NCBI RefSeq assembly: GCF_003287275.1
Contig: NZ_QEVW01000006.1
Location: forward strand, 248,001-312,000
Origin: Paenibacillus taichungensis
GTDB taxonomy: Bacteria; Bacillota; Bacilli; Paenibacillales; Paenibacillaceae
Direction: 5' to 3'
Length of the DNA stretch: 64,000 bases
The first letter of the stretch is position 1. Every line of letters starts with the position of its first letter. The notes under the pieces are model-generated. The model searched no databases. It saw only the letters and a program-made list of their open reading frames with translations, and was not told where the DNA came from. The position numbers and the translations under genes are program-made. Shown here piece after piece: positions 33,355-42,548 of this stretch.

Positions 33355-35673
33355 TTAGGGTGAAATCCGTGTGTAGTCCTGCCACTCCTCGGGCAGCAAT
33401 GAACGATAAGGTTCCTCGGTGAAACGATCATCGACCAGCACCAGTACGCCCTTATCCTCTTCCGTACGTATCAGCCTTCCACCTGCCTGCAATACCTTGT
33501 TCATACCTGGGAAAACATAGGCATAATTGAATCCATTTCGCCCTGTACGACTATAATAATCACGGAGTACGTTGTTCTCCAGACCAATTTGGGGTAATCC
33601 AGCACCGACCACCACAACTCCATTCAGACGATCACCCGGCAGATCCACACCTTCGGAAAATACACCGCCCATCACGGCAAATACCAACCGTGTTCGTTCA
33701 GGATTTGGCTGGAACGCGTTCAGGAACGCCTCCCGTTCCTCTTCACTCATGCCCTGCTCCTGCATCATGACTTCTGCCTCGCCCGGCTGTTCCATATACG
33801 TCGCATGTACTTCGCGCATATAAGGATAGGATGGGAAAAAGACGAGCAGGTTGCTATGGGGCCACTCGGCAACCAACTGGCGCAGCATACTGGCAATAGG
33901 CTGTCTGGAACGTTCACGATCCCGATAGCGAATCGATAATGGCAGCAATCTCACATCCAGCTGCTCCCGCTGGAAAGGCGAAGCAATACGCAAGGTATAA
34001 TCCTCTTCCTCCGCACCTAGCATATCCCGGTAATAACCAAGAGGTGACAATGTCGCAGAGAAATGAATGGTAGAACGGAACCCTTTGGCAGTCTGGCGCA
34101 GCAGCACAGACGGATCCAGGCAGAACAGCTTCACTCGTACTTCACTTCGCACACATTCCATATAGGTAATGAAGCGATCATCATACAGCTTGGCAATACG
34201 CAGGAAATTCTGTGCGGTGAAATAGGCTGTCAGCAGCAATTCATCCGTCTCGGCATTTCCCGAACCCCCTTCAACAAGGCATTGCTCCGCAACCATGACA
34301 AAAGGCTCCAGCAGTTCAATCAGCTCCTCCGGCGCCTCCTGTTGCAGCAATTTGCCCTCATCCCCGCCGTTTTTGCGAAGCGTAATCAGGTATTTGTCGA
34401 TGGCACCCGTACGATCCGCGATGGCTTTGGCAGCGGTCACACTGCTGCCCAGCGTCTGGAACTCCCTTTTGACATCCAGAAAGACGGCCTTCTCCAGCTC
34501 TGCCGAAAACATCATTCGACCCCGATCAACCAGATTATGTGCCTCATCGACCAATAATACCGTCTTGCGCTTCTGCTCCTCCAGCATGCGTTTGAGCGAG
34601 ATGCGTGGATCGAAAATATAGTTATAATCGCAAATCACCGCATCAGCGGCATACGCAGCATCCAGTGAAAATTCAAACGGACATACCCGATGCTTGCGCG
34701 CGTACTGTTCAATAACCGGGCGTGTCATTAACGTCTCATGTTCCAGCATATCCAGCACCGCTCCATTAATACGGTCATAATATCCTTCGCACATGCCGCA
34801 CTGTCCCGTATCACAGGCTTCCTCTTCCTTGAAACAGATCTTGTCCTTTGCGGTGAGACTGATCACATGCATCTTCAATCCTTCGGCCTGCATCCGGGCA
34901 AAAGCTTCTTCTGCCGCCACTCGCGTCGTCGTTCTAGCGGTCAGATAAAACAAACGTTTGGCTTCTCCTTCACCAATCGCCTTGACCGTGGGAAACAGTA
35001 CAGACATCGTTTTGCCAATACCCGTTGGCGCTTTCGCCATCAGTCCCTGTCCCTCACGAATCGTCTTGTATACAGCTCCTGCCAGCTTGCGCTGTCCCTC
35101 CCTGTATTTGCGAAAAGGAAAAGGCAGCTCGCGCACGCTTATATCTCGCTTCTCTTCATATTCCACGATCATCTCTGCATATGGCGCGTAGCCAGCGACC
35201 AGCTCAGCTGCAAACTGTTCCAGCTCCTGCCGTTCCAGCATCCGCCGAAACCGTCTTTCTTCATTGTTCACGGTGTGCACGTACGTAAGCTGTACCTGCA
35301 TACATGGTTCATCATGCTGAACGGCGTACATATAGGCATACATCATGGCCTGCGCCCAGTGTACGGGGGCCCCATCGCCCAGCTCGTCCAGATTTCCCGC
35401 AGTCGATTTGATCTCATCCACCGTCAGCTGACCATCCAGACGAATCAGTCCGTCACATCGTCCCTCCACCACGTAGGTCAAGTCTCCGTGCTGCAGTTCC
35501 ACTTCGAGAACCACTTCTTTCAAATCCTCTTCTGTGTAATCCTTCTGCACCCGCTGGTGTATCCGGGTTCCCTCCTGCATCGATGCATTGGTGCGGAACC
35601 CTGGACGTATGCTGCCACTGCGGTACACATATTCCACCAAAGGCCTGACTGATATTCGAATTGCGGTTGTCAT
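33355..35673 (-). CDS. XPD/DinG-type iron-sulfur helicase fused to PD-(D/E)XK nuclease domain
   Basis: A 772-residue protein. Residues 36-115 form a RecB/Cas4-like PD-(D/E)XK module (GTRIHQ, GRCDG with Asp74, DEIKS with Glu87 and Lys89). Residues 185 onward are a superfamily-2 helicase: Walker A KAPTGIGKT (214-222) and DEAH (376-379). Cysteines 280, 287, 292, 295 and 331 supply the iron-sulfur cluster of XPD-like helicases. The C-terminal part has the helicase motif V/VI region (GGVFSEGVDLPGD, QAGGRLIRTEED). Known relatives unwind 5'-tailed DNA in repair. The exact role of this fusion is not established to my knowledge. Monocistronic; the ribosome binding site (GGGTGATCGC) is weak. Confidence 0.88.
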   Translation of the reverse strand: MTTAIRISVRPLVEYVYRSGSIRPGFRTNASMQEGTRIHQRVQKDYTEEDLKEVVLEVELQHGDLTYVVEGRCDGLIRLDGQLTVDEIKSTAGNLDELGDGAPVHWAQAMMYAYMYAVQHDEPCMQVQLTYVHTVNNEERRFRRMLERQELEQFAAELVAGYAPYAEMIVEYEEKRDISVRELPFPFRKYREGQRKLAGAVYKTIREGQGLMAKAPTGIGKTMSVLFPTVKAIGEGEAKRLFYLTARTTTRVAAEEAFARMQAEGLKMHVISLTAKDKICFKEEEACDTGQCGMCEGYYDRINGAVLDMLEHETLMTRPVIEQYARKHRVCPFEFSLDAAYAADAVICDYNYIFDPRISLKRMLEEQKRKTVLLVDEAHNLVDRGRMMFSAELEKAVFLDVKREFQTLGSSVTAAKAIADRTGAIDKYLITLRKNGGDEGKLLQQEAPEELIELLEPFVMVAEQCLVEGGSGNAETDELLLTAYFTAQNFLRIAKLYDDRFITYMECVRSEVRVKLFCLDPSVLLRQTAKGFRSTIHFSATLSPLGYYRDMLGAEEEDYTLRIASPFQREQLDVRLLPLSIRYRDRERSRQPIASMLRQLVAEWPHSNLLVFFPSYPYMREVHATYMEQPGEAEVMMQEQGMSEEEREAFLNAFQPNPERTRLVFAVMGGVFSEGVDLPGDRLNGVVVVGAGLPQIGLENNVLRDYYSRTGRNGFNYAYVFPGMNKVLQAGGRLIRTEEDKGVLVLVDDRFTEEPYRSLLPEEWQDYTRISP

Positions 35674-35696
35674 GCGATCACCCGTTCTGATTGTAG

Positions 35697-36311
<615 letters not shown>

Positions 36312-36619
36312 ACGAACGGGAGCAGAACTGGTTTTACGCTCCATAATCTGTATGCAAGTCTACAGATATACTGTGATTACACTTTGGGTTAGCATCGTCT
36401 ATATTATTTGTACTTTAAATTGACAACCCCTTCCGCCTCTTCTTCAATGGAAGGGGCTTTTTGTATATGCGAGGTCATAAATGACCCAAACTCCTCTCTC
36501 CTTTTTCCAATAATTGCATGAGGCGAGCAACCAAGAGGTTTGGTGCTTTTGACACGACATGCCATGAGATAGCATAATACTTGTTAAATGAAACTTCGGA
36601 AAGGAAGGAAGGCGGTAAC
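36312..36619. other. Intergenic stretch between hmoB and sulfatase gene
   Basis: About 308 bases with no supported gene. It contains the hmoB-side hairpin at 36427-36462 and then a probable promoter zone for the sulfatase gene. An in-frame extension of the sulfatase gene back to a TTG at 36581 is open but has no ribosome binding site. Confidence 0.6.
36427..36462 (+). terminator. Terminator after hmoB
   Basis: CCCCTTCC pairs with GGAAGGGG across a 14-base loop and is followed by CTTTTTG. Confidence 0.82.
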
Positions 36620-38608
36620 TTGTCACGCAATTCACTCACCCGGTTTCTAAGCGGACCGTTTATAGTATTCACCGTTATTATGATGATCAAAAGCTCTCTG
36701 GCCTGGATTGTGATCTTCGATGACATCCCCGTCTGGAAACCGCTGCTGACAGAGTTGCCGCTGATCTGGATCTGCTTCTGTCTGATTGAGTGGTTCGCAG
36801 CCAAACGCCGGATGTGGCTCTATCTCGGACTAAATCTGGTTCTATCGGGCATCTTCTTCGCAGCGATCATGTATTACAAATATTATGGTGTCATTGTCAA
36901 TTATCACGCGCTCGCACAGGTTAATCAGGTCACCTCGGTCAAGAGCAGCATGTTCTCTTTGCTTGATCCGTATTATTTATTTATTTTTGCGGATATTCTG
37001 GTCATCGCGGGCATTCTGATTCGTCGGCGGATCAAGCTCGGCGGGACTGAACGTCCAGGTAGCGTACCGCTTGAACGAAGGGCCAGAAGGCGGATTGCCT
37101 CGGTCATCCTGGTTCTGTCGATGATGCTGGTCATGCTCAACATATACCCCAATCGGGCGAGTATGAGCGAAATTACTCAGGCGGAGCAGATGGGGATTCT
37201 CGGTTACGAAGCGTACACCATCCTGGCTGATCGGCCTGACAAACCCGTGCCCCTCGATCAAATCGATCAGAATCATATCGACGAGATTAAACAAACGACA
37301 ATACTACCCACTGTTGTGAAGGAGGGTGCAGCCAAAGGACGCAACGTCATAGTCCTCCAGCTCGAATCATTTCAGAACTTCCTGATCGGATTGCAGTTGG
37401 ACGGACAGGAAGTTACACCCAATCTGAATCAGTTGGCTGGACAAAGCCTGTATTTCCCGAACTTTTATCAGCAAGTCGGACAGGGCAATACGTCGGATGC
37501 CGAGTTTGTCGTGAATACATCGTTTTACACACCGCCCAACGGGGCTGCAACTACCGTTTATGTCAATAAGGAGTTGCCAAGTCTGCCCAGACTGATGTCC
37601 GCGAACGGGTACCAGACAGCCACATTCCATACGAATGATGTGCACTTCTGGAATCGCGATCAGTTATACAGGGCGCTTGGATTCGATCAGTATTATGACA
37701 TAAATTATTTCGGAACAGAGGATTCCATCGCCTTCTCGGCATCGGATGAAGTGCTGTACAGTAAGACGCTGGATAAACTCGAGGCCATGCAGGCATCAGG
37801 GTCACCTTTCTATGCACAAATCATCTCCATGTCTGCGCACCATCCTTACCATTTGCCAGAAGATAAAAAAAGTCTGACGTTGCCGGAACGGTACGTTAAT
37901 ACGTTGCCAGGGGATTACCTCGTGTCCCAGCATTATGCCGATCAGGCGGTGGGACAATTTATTGAGGGACTTAAGGAACGAGGACTATGGGAAAATAGCC
38001 TGCTGGTCGTTTACGGTGACCATCTGGGTCTGCCTATCTATTCGCTGGATCGGACTGACGAGAAACTGATGCAGGAAATCTACGGTCGGGAGTACACGTC
38101 TGCGGACATGATCAATATTCCACTCATCGTCACGGCTCCTGGCATCACGCCGGCAGCTCAGCTGGAACAGATCGGAGGACAGGTGGATATTCTGCCAACG
38201 ATCGCCGGGTTGACCGGAACCTCTCTCCAGAACCAACTGCATTTTGGGCAGGATTTGCTGCGTGAGGGAAATAATCTGCTGCCAGAGCGCTATTACCTGC
38301 CTTCCGGTTCCGTATTGAATGATGCTTCACTGTTCGTTCCTGAGACGGGATACGGTGACGGTACGCATTATTCTCTTGCTGATGCCGGGAGACAGGATGT
38401 CGTTTCGGCTGAGCCTGATCAGGAGAAGAGCACGATTCCGGACAGTCTGGAGGATGAACCAGCCGTGCCCGCATCTGCCATACCAACCGAAGAGGAATCG
38501 ACCTCTTCCGCATATATTACGAAGGAACAGTACGAACGGGCTTTGGATCTTCTACACTTATCCAACAGTTATCTGACTCAGTTACCGAATCGGAATGCAG
38601 TGAAATGA
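36620..38608 (+). CDS. LtaS-like sulfatase-family membrane enzyme
   Basis: About 662 residues. Five membrane helices near the N-terminus are followed by an extracellular sulfatase-fold domain. The catalytic Thr is in GQGNTSDAEF, and metal ligands are in VLQLESF and VVYGDHLG. This is the lipoteichoic acid synthase pattern: transfer of glycerol phosphate from phosphatidylglycerol to a glycolipid or to the growing chain. The C-terminal 100 residues are an acidic, Ser/Glu/Pro-rich tail not needed in LtaS. The start is a TTG at 36620 preceded by AAGGAAGG; the family may be LtaS itself or a YqgS/YvgJ-type paralogue. Confidence 0.88.
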   Translation: MSRNSLTRFLSGPFIVFTVIMMIKSSLAWIVIFDDIPVWKPLLTELPLIWICFCLIEWFAAKRRMWLYLGLNLVLSGIFFAAIMYYKYYGVIVNYHALAQVNQVTSVKSSMFSLLDPYYLFIFADILVIAGILIRRRIKLGGTERPGSVPLERRARRRIASVILVLSMMLVMLNIYPNRASMSEITQAEQMGILGYEAYTILADRPDKPVPLDQIDQNHIDEIKQTTILPTVVKEGAAKGRNVIVLQLESFQNFLIGLQLDGQEVTPNLNQLAGQSLYFPNFYQQVGQGNTSDAEFVVNTSFYTPPNGAATTVYVNKELPSLPRLMSANGYQTATFHTNDVHFWNRDQLYRALGFDQYYDINYFGTEDSIAFSASDEVLYSKTLDKLEAMQASGSPFYAQIISMSAHHPYHLPEDKKSLTLPERYVNTLPGDYLVSQHYADQAVGQFIEGLKERGLWENSLLVVYGDHLGLPIYSLDRTDEKLMQEIYGREYTSADMINIPLIVTAPGITPAAQLEQIGGQVDILPTIAGLTGTSLQNQLHFGQDLLREGNNLLPERYYLPSGSVLNDASLFVPETGYGDGTHYSLADAGRQDVVSAEPDQEKSTIPDSLEDEPAVPASAIPTEEESTSSAYITKEQYERALDLLHLSNSYLTQLPNRNAVK

Positions 38609-38668
38609 TCCACTATGCAAAATGAACTTTTTTTCTTTTAACAATTTTAATCCATGATGATAAAAGAC

Positions 38669-38717
38669 AAGAGCCCATGAAAGGTCGTCCGAGAACGATC
38701 TGATGCATGGGCTTTTC
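38669..38717 (+). terminator. Terminator after LtaS-like gene
   Basis: AAGAGCCCATG pairs with CATGGGCTTTT across a partly paired inner loop, ending in TTTTCC. Confidence 0.78.
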
Positions 38718-38866
38718 CATTCCTTCCAACCTCTATATCTAACACTTTCCCCCCCAATCTTCTAACAAAAAGACACCTATAGCCTCGCGAATCATCCAAT
38801 GCCAACAAATTCCCCTCTCTAGCGAAAACACCTGGACGTTCCTGTTCCTTGTGCAGCGGTTTACAA

Positions 38867-38880
38867 TGAAAGCGTATTAT
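38867..38880 (+). promoter_or_regulatory. TGAAAGCG-type site upstream of GH63-like gene
   Basis: TGAAAGCGTATTAT, flanked by CAA...TG as a loose dyad. It shares the TGAAAGCGT core with the better cre match at 40706. As a cre it is weak (mismatches at the right end), but its place 23 bases before the gene start suggests a road-block type control. Confidence 0.45.
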
Positions 38881-38902
38881 TGCTTGTTGAAGGAGGAGCA
38901 TT

Positions 38903-40609
38903 ATGAAATTCGATCTGAACTTTGTACCCTTTAGCCGCAGGGAATCGTTTCTTGCCGTCTCTCTCCTGCCTGAAGGCCAGAATAGACAGCAGGGCCTCTA
39001 CCTACGAACGGTGCGGGGTGGAGATGATAAATTTGGCGAGGCATTCCGTATCGAACTGTTGGATCAGCAGAATCAGACGATGCCATTCACGGCAGAAGCT
39101 TCTCCAGAAATCGTCCGGCTGAATTCACCAGTGTCGGCAGTCTTTGCTGAAATCTGTATTTCGGATAGCCGCACGGTGCGGTTCCGTTCAAAAGGATGCG
39201 GGATCCGCTTAACCTTTATCCCCTCAACTTATGATTATGCATATGAAGTAAATAAGAACAGCTGGGAAGTGAACAGCTTTACCCATGAATGCCGCTTCAT
39301 GCTGACTGGAATTGCAGGCGACATGAAACTCGAAGTGCCGTGGGATAAAATCAAGAGCTCACGCGTAATCGCAGAGTTCAGTATGGATACGGACACGAAT
39401 ACAGCTGAGTTTGCCGTTGAGGAATTCCGCACAGTATGGGAGCCTCGTCCACAATGGGAGTCCTTTGATGATGACGTAGAAACAGTTCGGACTGAATTCA
39501 ACCAGTGGCTGGACAGCAGTCTTGCGATCCCTGATCGCTGGCAGGATGCGCGGGAGCTCGCGGCTTACATTACTTGGTCCTGCCTCGTTCCAGCGGAGGG
39601 TTGTCTGACGCGCCCAGCTATGTATATGTCGAAGAACTGGATGACGAATATATGGAGCTGGGACCACTGTTTCAATGCGATGGCGCTTGTTCGCCATGAT
39701 CCAAAGCTTGCATGGGACCAGTTCATGATCTTTTTTGATCGGCAAGATGAGAGTGGATTAATTCCTGACTTTGTGAACGATAAATATGAGCTTTGGAACT
39801 GTAACAAACCTCCGATTCATGGATGGACACTGGCTTGGATGATGCAACGTACGGATTATATCCGCGAGGCACAGCTCCGTGAAGTATATGGTCCATTGTG
39901 CAAGTGGACGAAATGGTGGTTCCGGTATCGTGATGATGATGGTGATGGAATTCCCCAATATAACCACGGTAATGATTCCGGCTGGGATAACAGCACCGCG
40001 TTTAATCATGGAATTCCCGTAGAAAGCCCGGATTTAGCTGCCTTTCTCATTATCCAGACAGAGCTTCTGGCTGAAATTGCCGGGTTGCTTGGGCTTACCG
40101 AGGAGTCTTCGGAATGGAGAAAACTGGCGGATGATACGCTGGAGAAGATGATCAGCCACTTCTGGAAAGAGGATAAATTTATCTCCTTACGTTCAGGTAC
40201 ACATGAGCCTTCAGTTGGAGACAGTCTGCTGTTATTTGTTCCGATTCTACTGGGTAAACGCCTGCCTGAACCGATCAGAAATCTTCTTCTGGAAGGGTTA
40301 CGGGAGGAGAATCGCTTCCTGACGGACAATGGTTGGGCGACCGAGAGCATAAGCAGCCCTTACTATATACCAGACGGGTACTGGCGTGGACCGATCTGGG
40401 CACCATCGACCATGCTGCTCGTGGAGGGTGTGGCTGCAGCTGGTGACCTTGAGCTCGCTCGGGAAGTATCCCGCCGCTTCTGCAGTATGCTTAGCCGGAG
40501 TGGTATGGCGGAGAACTTCGACGCGCTGACTGGTGAAGGCCTACGTGACAGGGCATTCACATGGACATCGAGTGTGTTCTTGGTTCTGGGGCATGAATAC
40601 ACAATCTAA
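38903..40609 (+). CDS. GH63-like glycoside hydrolase (alpha/alpha-barrel)
   Basis: A 568-residue cytoplasmic enzyme with no signal peptide. About 180 N-terminal residues form a beta-rich domain; the remainder is an (alpha/alpha)6 barrel. The GH63/MGH1-like signatures are clear: MTNIWSWDHCFNAMAL, GNDSGWDNSTAF with the likely acid Asp, and WRGPIWAPSTMLLVEG followed by MAENFDALTGEG with the second carboxylate. The family includes alpha-glucosidases acting on glucosyl- and mannosyl-glycerate or branched oligosaccharides; substrate is not readable. GGAGGAG lies 6 bases upstream. It stands just before the sensor kinase and probably belongs to the same galactoside island. Confidence 0.85.
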   Translation: MKFDLNFVPFSRRESFLAVSLLPEGQNRQQGLYLRTVRGGDDKFGEAFRIELLDQQNQTMPFTAEASPEIVRLNSPVSAVFAEICISDSRTVRFRSKGCGIRLTFIPSTYDYAYEVNKNSWEVNSFTHECRFMLTGIAGDMKLEVPWDKIKSSRVIAEFSMDTDTNTAEFAVEEFRTVWEPRPQWESFDDDVETVRTEFNQWLDSSLAIPDRWQDARELAAYITWSCLVPAEGCLTRPAMYMSKNWMTNIWSWDHCFNAMALVRHDPKLAWDQFMIFFDRQDESGLIPDFVNDKYELWNCNKPPIHGWTLAWMMQRTDYIREAQLREVYGPLCKWTKWWFRYRDDDGDGIPQYNHGNDSGWDNSTAFNHGIPVESPDLAAFLIIQTELLAEIAGLLGLTEESSEWRKLADDTLEKMISHFWKEDKFISLRSGTHEPSVGDSLLLFVPILLGKRLPEPIRNLLLEGLREENRFLTDNGWATESISSPYYIPDGYWRGPIWAPSTMLLVEGVAAAGDLELAREVSRRFCSMLSRSGMAENFDALTGEGLRDRAFTWTSSVFLVLGHEYTI

Positions 40610-40619
40610 CACAAATACC

Positions 40620-40667
40620 GCACGTCTCCGTCCGCTGTTTTAAACAGCTTTCCGGGAACGTGCTTTT
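40620..40667 (+). terminator. Terminator after GH63-like gene
   Basis: GCACGT (40620-40625) pairs with ACGTGC (40658-40663), followed by TTTT, with an inner CTGTTT/AAACAG stem. Confidence 0.7.
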
Positions 40668-40705
40668 CCCGTTCCCTCGAAAAATTTTATTTGCAATCCG
40701 TAATT

Positions 40706-40719
40706 TGAAAGCGTTACCA
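40706..40719 (+). promoter_or_regulatory. Catabolite-responsive element (cre) before the two-component genes
   Basis: TGAAAGCGTTACCA matches the cre consensus TGWAANCGNTNWCA at 13 of 14 positions. It lies about 85 bases upstream of the sensor kinase start and about 40-50 bases before its extended -10 element, so CcpA repression of the regulator pair is likely. Confidence 0.72.
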
Positions 40720-40744
40720 TGAAATGATTGGATTCTTCTATAGG

Positions 40745-40772
40745 CTACCTGTCTGTGCTAGAATGCAGGTAG
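40745..40772. promoter_or_regulatory. Inverted repeat CTACCTG-N14-CAGGTAG around an extended -10
   Basis: A perfect 7-base dyad whose 14-base centre contains TG-C-TAGAAT, an extended -10 element at 40756-40764. It lies just before the sensor kinase, about 30 bases from its ATG. A regulator that binds here would occlude the -10; the protein is not known. Confidence 0.6.
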
Positions 40773-40802
40773 ATGTAGTTATAGCGAGAGGGGAAACCGT
40801 TT

Positions 40803-42548
40803 ATGAACATCCAATGGATCAGGCAGCTTAATAAACGCATTTTCTCTGGTTCCTACCGCAGTATACGGACCAAGCTGCTCTTCTGTTTTCTCATCGTGAC
40901 TCTGATTCCGCTGCTCTCGCTTGGTGCGTTGTCCTATTACCAATCCGCCAAAATCATTAATTCCCAGTTTGGCAAATATGGTGAAAATGCTGTAGCGCAG
41001 TTGGAGCAACAAACGAGCTCATCTTTAGGCCGAATGAAACAAATGAGTGAAACGATCTACTCGTATTTGCTTGATCCCGCCCATACCGATCTAAGGAACC
41101 AGGCGCCTGTAAGCTATAGCGAAATCATTGAGAAGAATGACTTTGAAGCACTACTAAAATCGCTGTGGACGGACCAAACCGCAGGAATCTATATCATTAC
41201 GCCCTCTGGCTATTATTATGGAGAGAACAATTTGGATGTAGCCAAGCTGAGAAATATGCCAGAATGGAAGACAAAACCGGCTTCTTATAAAGGACTATAC
41301 TGGCTTGGCTTTTATATGCAAAATCACGCAATGAGCAGCTCAGGCGATTCGAATCTTCCTGTTCTTGGACTCGCTGTTCCGATTCATAATTCCAATGGAA
41401 CGCAAAACGGCAGCACCATACTCATCGAGGAGAATGCGCAGGAACTGATCCATATGTTCAAGCTGTTTGAGACAGATACGAAGTCGCATCTGACCATTAA
41501 AGCTACGGACGGAAGAATTATATATGAAAGCGCATCCAATTTTACGAAAAAGGATAGTGATATTACATGGATTCGGACGCTTGCCGTGAACCAGTGGACC
41601 ATAGAAGCGAGATTACCTGCCAAAGCCTTCTACCTCTCCTCGGGCATTATTCGGTCGAATACCATTGTCGTGGCCATTATTTCATGTCTGCTTGCCTTTG
41701 GACTCGCCTATCTGTTCTCATCGAGGTTTACAGCACGTATTCGTACGCTAAAGGATTCGATGCAGAAGGTCAGCTTCGGTAAGCTGGATACACGGATGCC
41801 GATCGAAGGCAGAGATGAGCTAGGTAGCCTTGATATGAGTTTTAACCGGATGGTAAGTGGTGTCCAATCGCTCGTCCAGGAAGTGGAACAAAGCGAACGA
41901 CTCAAGAAGGAAGCGGAACTGAAGGCTTTCCATTATCAGATTAACCCCCACCTGCTGTTCAATACGTTGAACTCCATTCAGTGGAAGGCCCGTCTGGAAG
42001 GGGCTGATGATATCCGTCAGATGTTATATCACTTAACGATGGTGCTGGAAGGGAATTTGGATATATCGCAGGAACTGATCACGGTGGGCAGAGAACTACG
42101 CATGATTGAGCATTTCCTGAAAATTCAGGAGATCAGGTACGGAAATGTGTTCAGCTATGAGCTGAATTGTGAGGACTCACTAAAACAGTATCTGATCCCA
42201 CGCATGACTCTGCAACCACTGTTTGAAAATATATTTTTCCACGGTTTCACGGATGGAATAGGTGTAATTAAGCTGGATGTCACCGTAGAAAAGAATGAGC
42301 TTCTGCTGACTCTCCGGGATAATGGAGCAGGTATGACGGAAGAAAAACGGGAGCGTTTGCTTGTTCCAGATCCGAATCGTCGTGGTCGCGGAGGATTAGG
42401 GGTACAGAACGCAGACCAGAAATTCAAACTACATTTCGGCCCGCAGTACGGACTTACGGTACATTCGACTAAGGGTGAAGGTACAACGATTGTCATTCAT
42501 TGGCCCAAAGAGGAGGAGCGTCCGGATGGATACAGCAAAGAGAATTAA
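40803..42548 (+). CDS. Sensor histidine kinase, YesM-type
   Basis: A 581-residue membrane kinase. A membrane helix lies near residues 27-49, then an extracellular sensor of about 225 residues, a second helix near 280-303, a HAMP domain (RIRTLKDSMQKVSFGKLD) and a His_kinase domain with the phosphoacceptor in FHYQINPHLLFNTLNSIQ. The ATPase has an unusual N-box (LFENIFFHGF) and LRDNGAGM. This is the kinase class paired with YesN regulators that control sugar ABC operons. It overlaps the response regulator start by 23 bases, so the pair is cotranscribed. Inferred cue: the sugar taken up by the downstream transporter. Confidence 0.93.
   Translation: MNIQWIRQLNKRIFSGSYRSIRTKLLFCFLIVTLIPLLSLGALSYYQSAKIINSQFGKYGENAVAQLEQQTSSSLGRMKQMSETIYSYLLDPAHTDLRNQAPVSYSEIIEKNDFEALLKSLWTDQTAGIYIITPSGYYYGENNLDVAKLRNMPEWKTKPASYKGLYWLGFYMQNHAMSSSGDSNLPVLGLAVPIHNSNGTQNGSTILIEENAQELIHMFKLFETDTKSHLTIKATDGRIIYESASNFTKKDSDITWIRTLAVNQWTIEARLPAKAFYLSSGIIRSNTIVVAIISCLLAFGLAYLFSSRFTARIRTLKDSMQKVSFGKLDTRMPIEGRDELGSLDMSFNRMVSGVQSLVQEVEQSERLKKEAELKAFHYQINPHLLFNTLNSIQWKARLEGADDIRQMLYHLTMVLEGNLDISQELITVGRELRMIEHFLKIQEIRYGNVFSYELNCEDSLKQYLIPRMTLQPLFENIFFHGFTDGIGVIKLDVTVEKNELLLTLRDNGAGMTEEKRERLLVPDPNRRGRGGLGVQNADQKFKLHFGPQYGLTVHSTKGEGTTIVIHWPKEEERPDGYSKEN

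Noticed and set aside
34738..35652. Long open frame (304 codons) opposite the helicase gene
   Set aside because: It is a shadow of the nuclease-helicase coding strand with no independent start signal or motif.
42475..42548. Possible frameshift or gene fusion at the kinase-regulator junction
   Set aside because: The two frames overlap by only 23 bases from the ATG at 42526, with a good ribosome binding site; this is a normal coupled pair.
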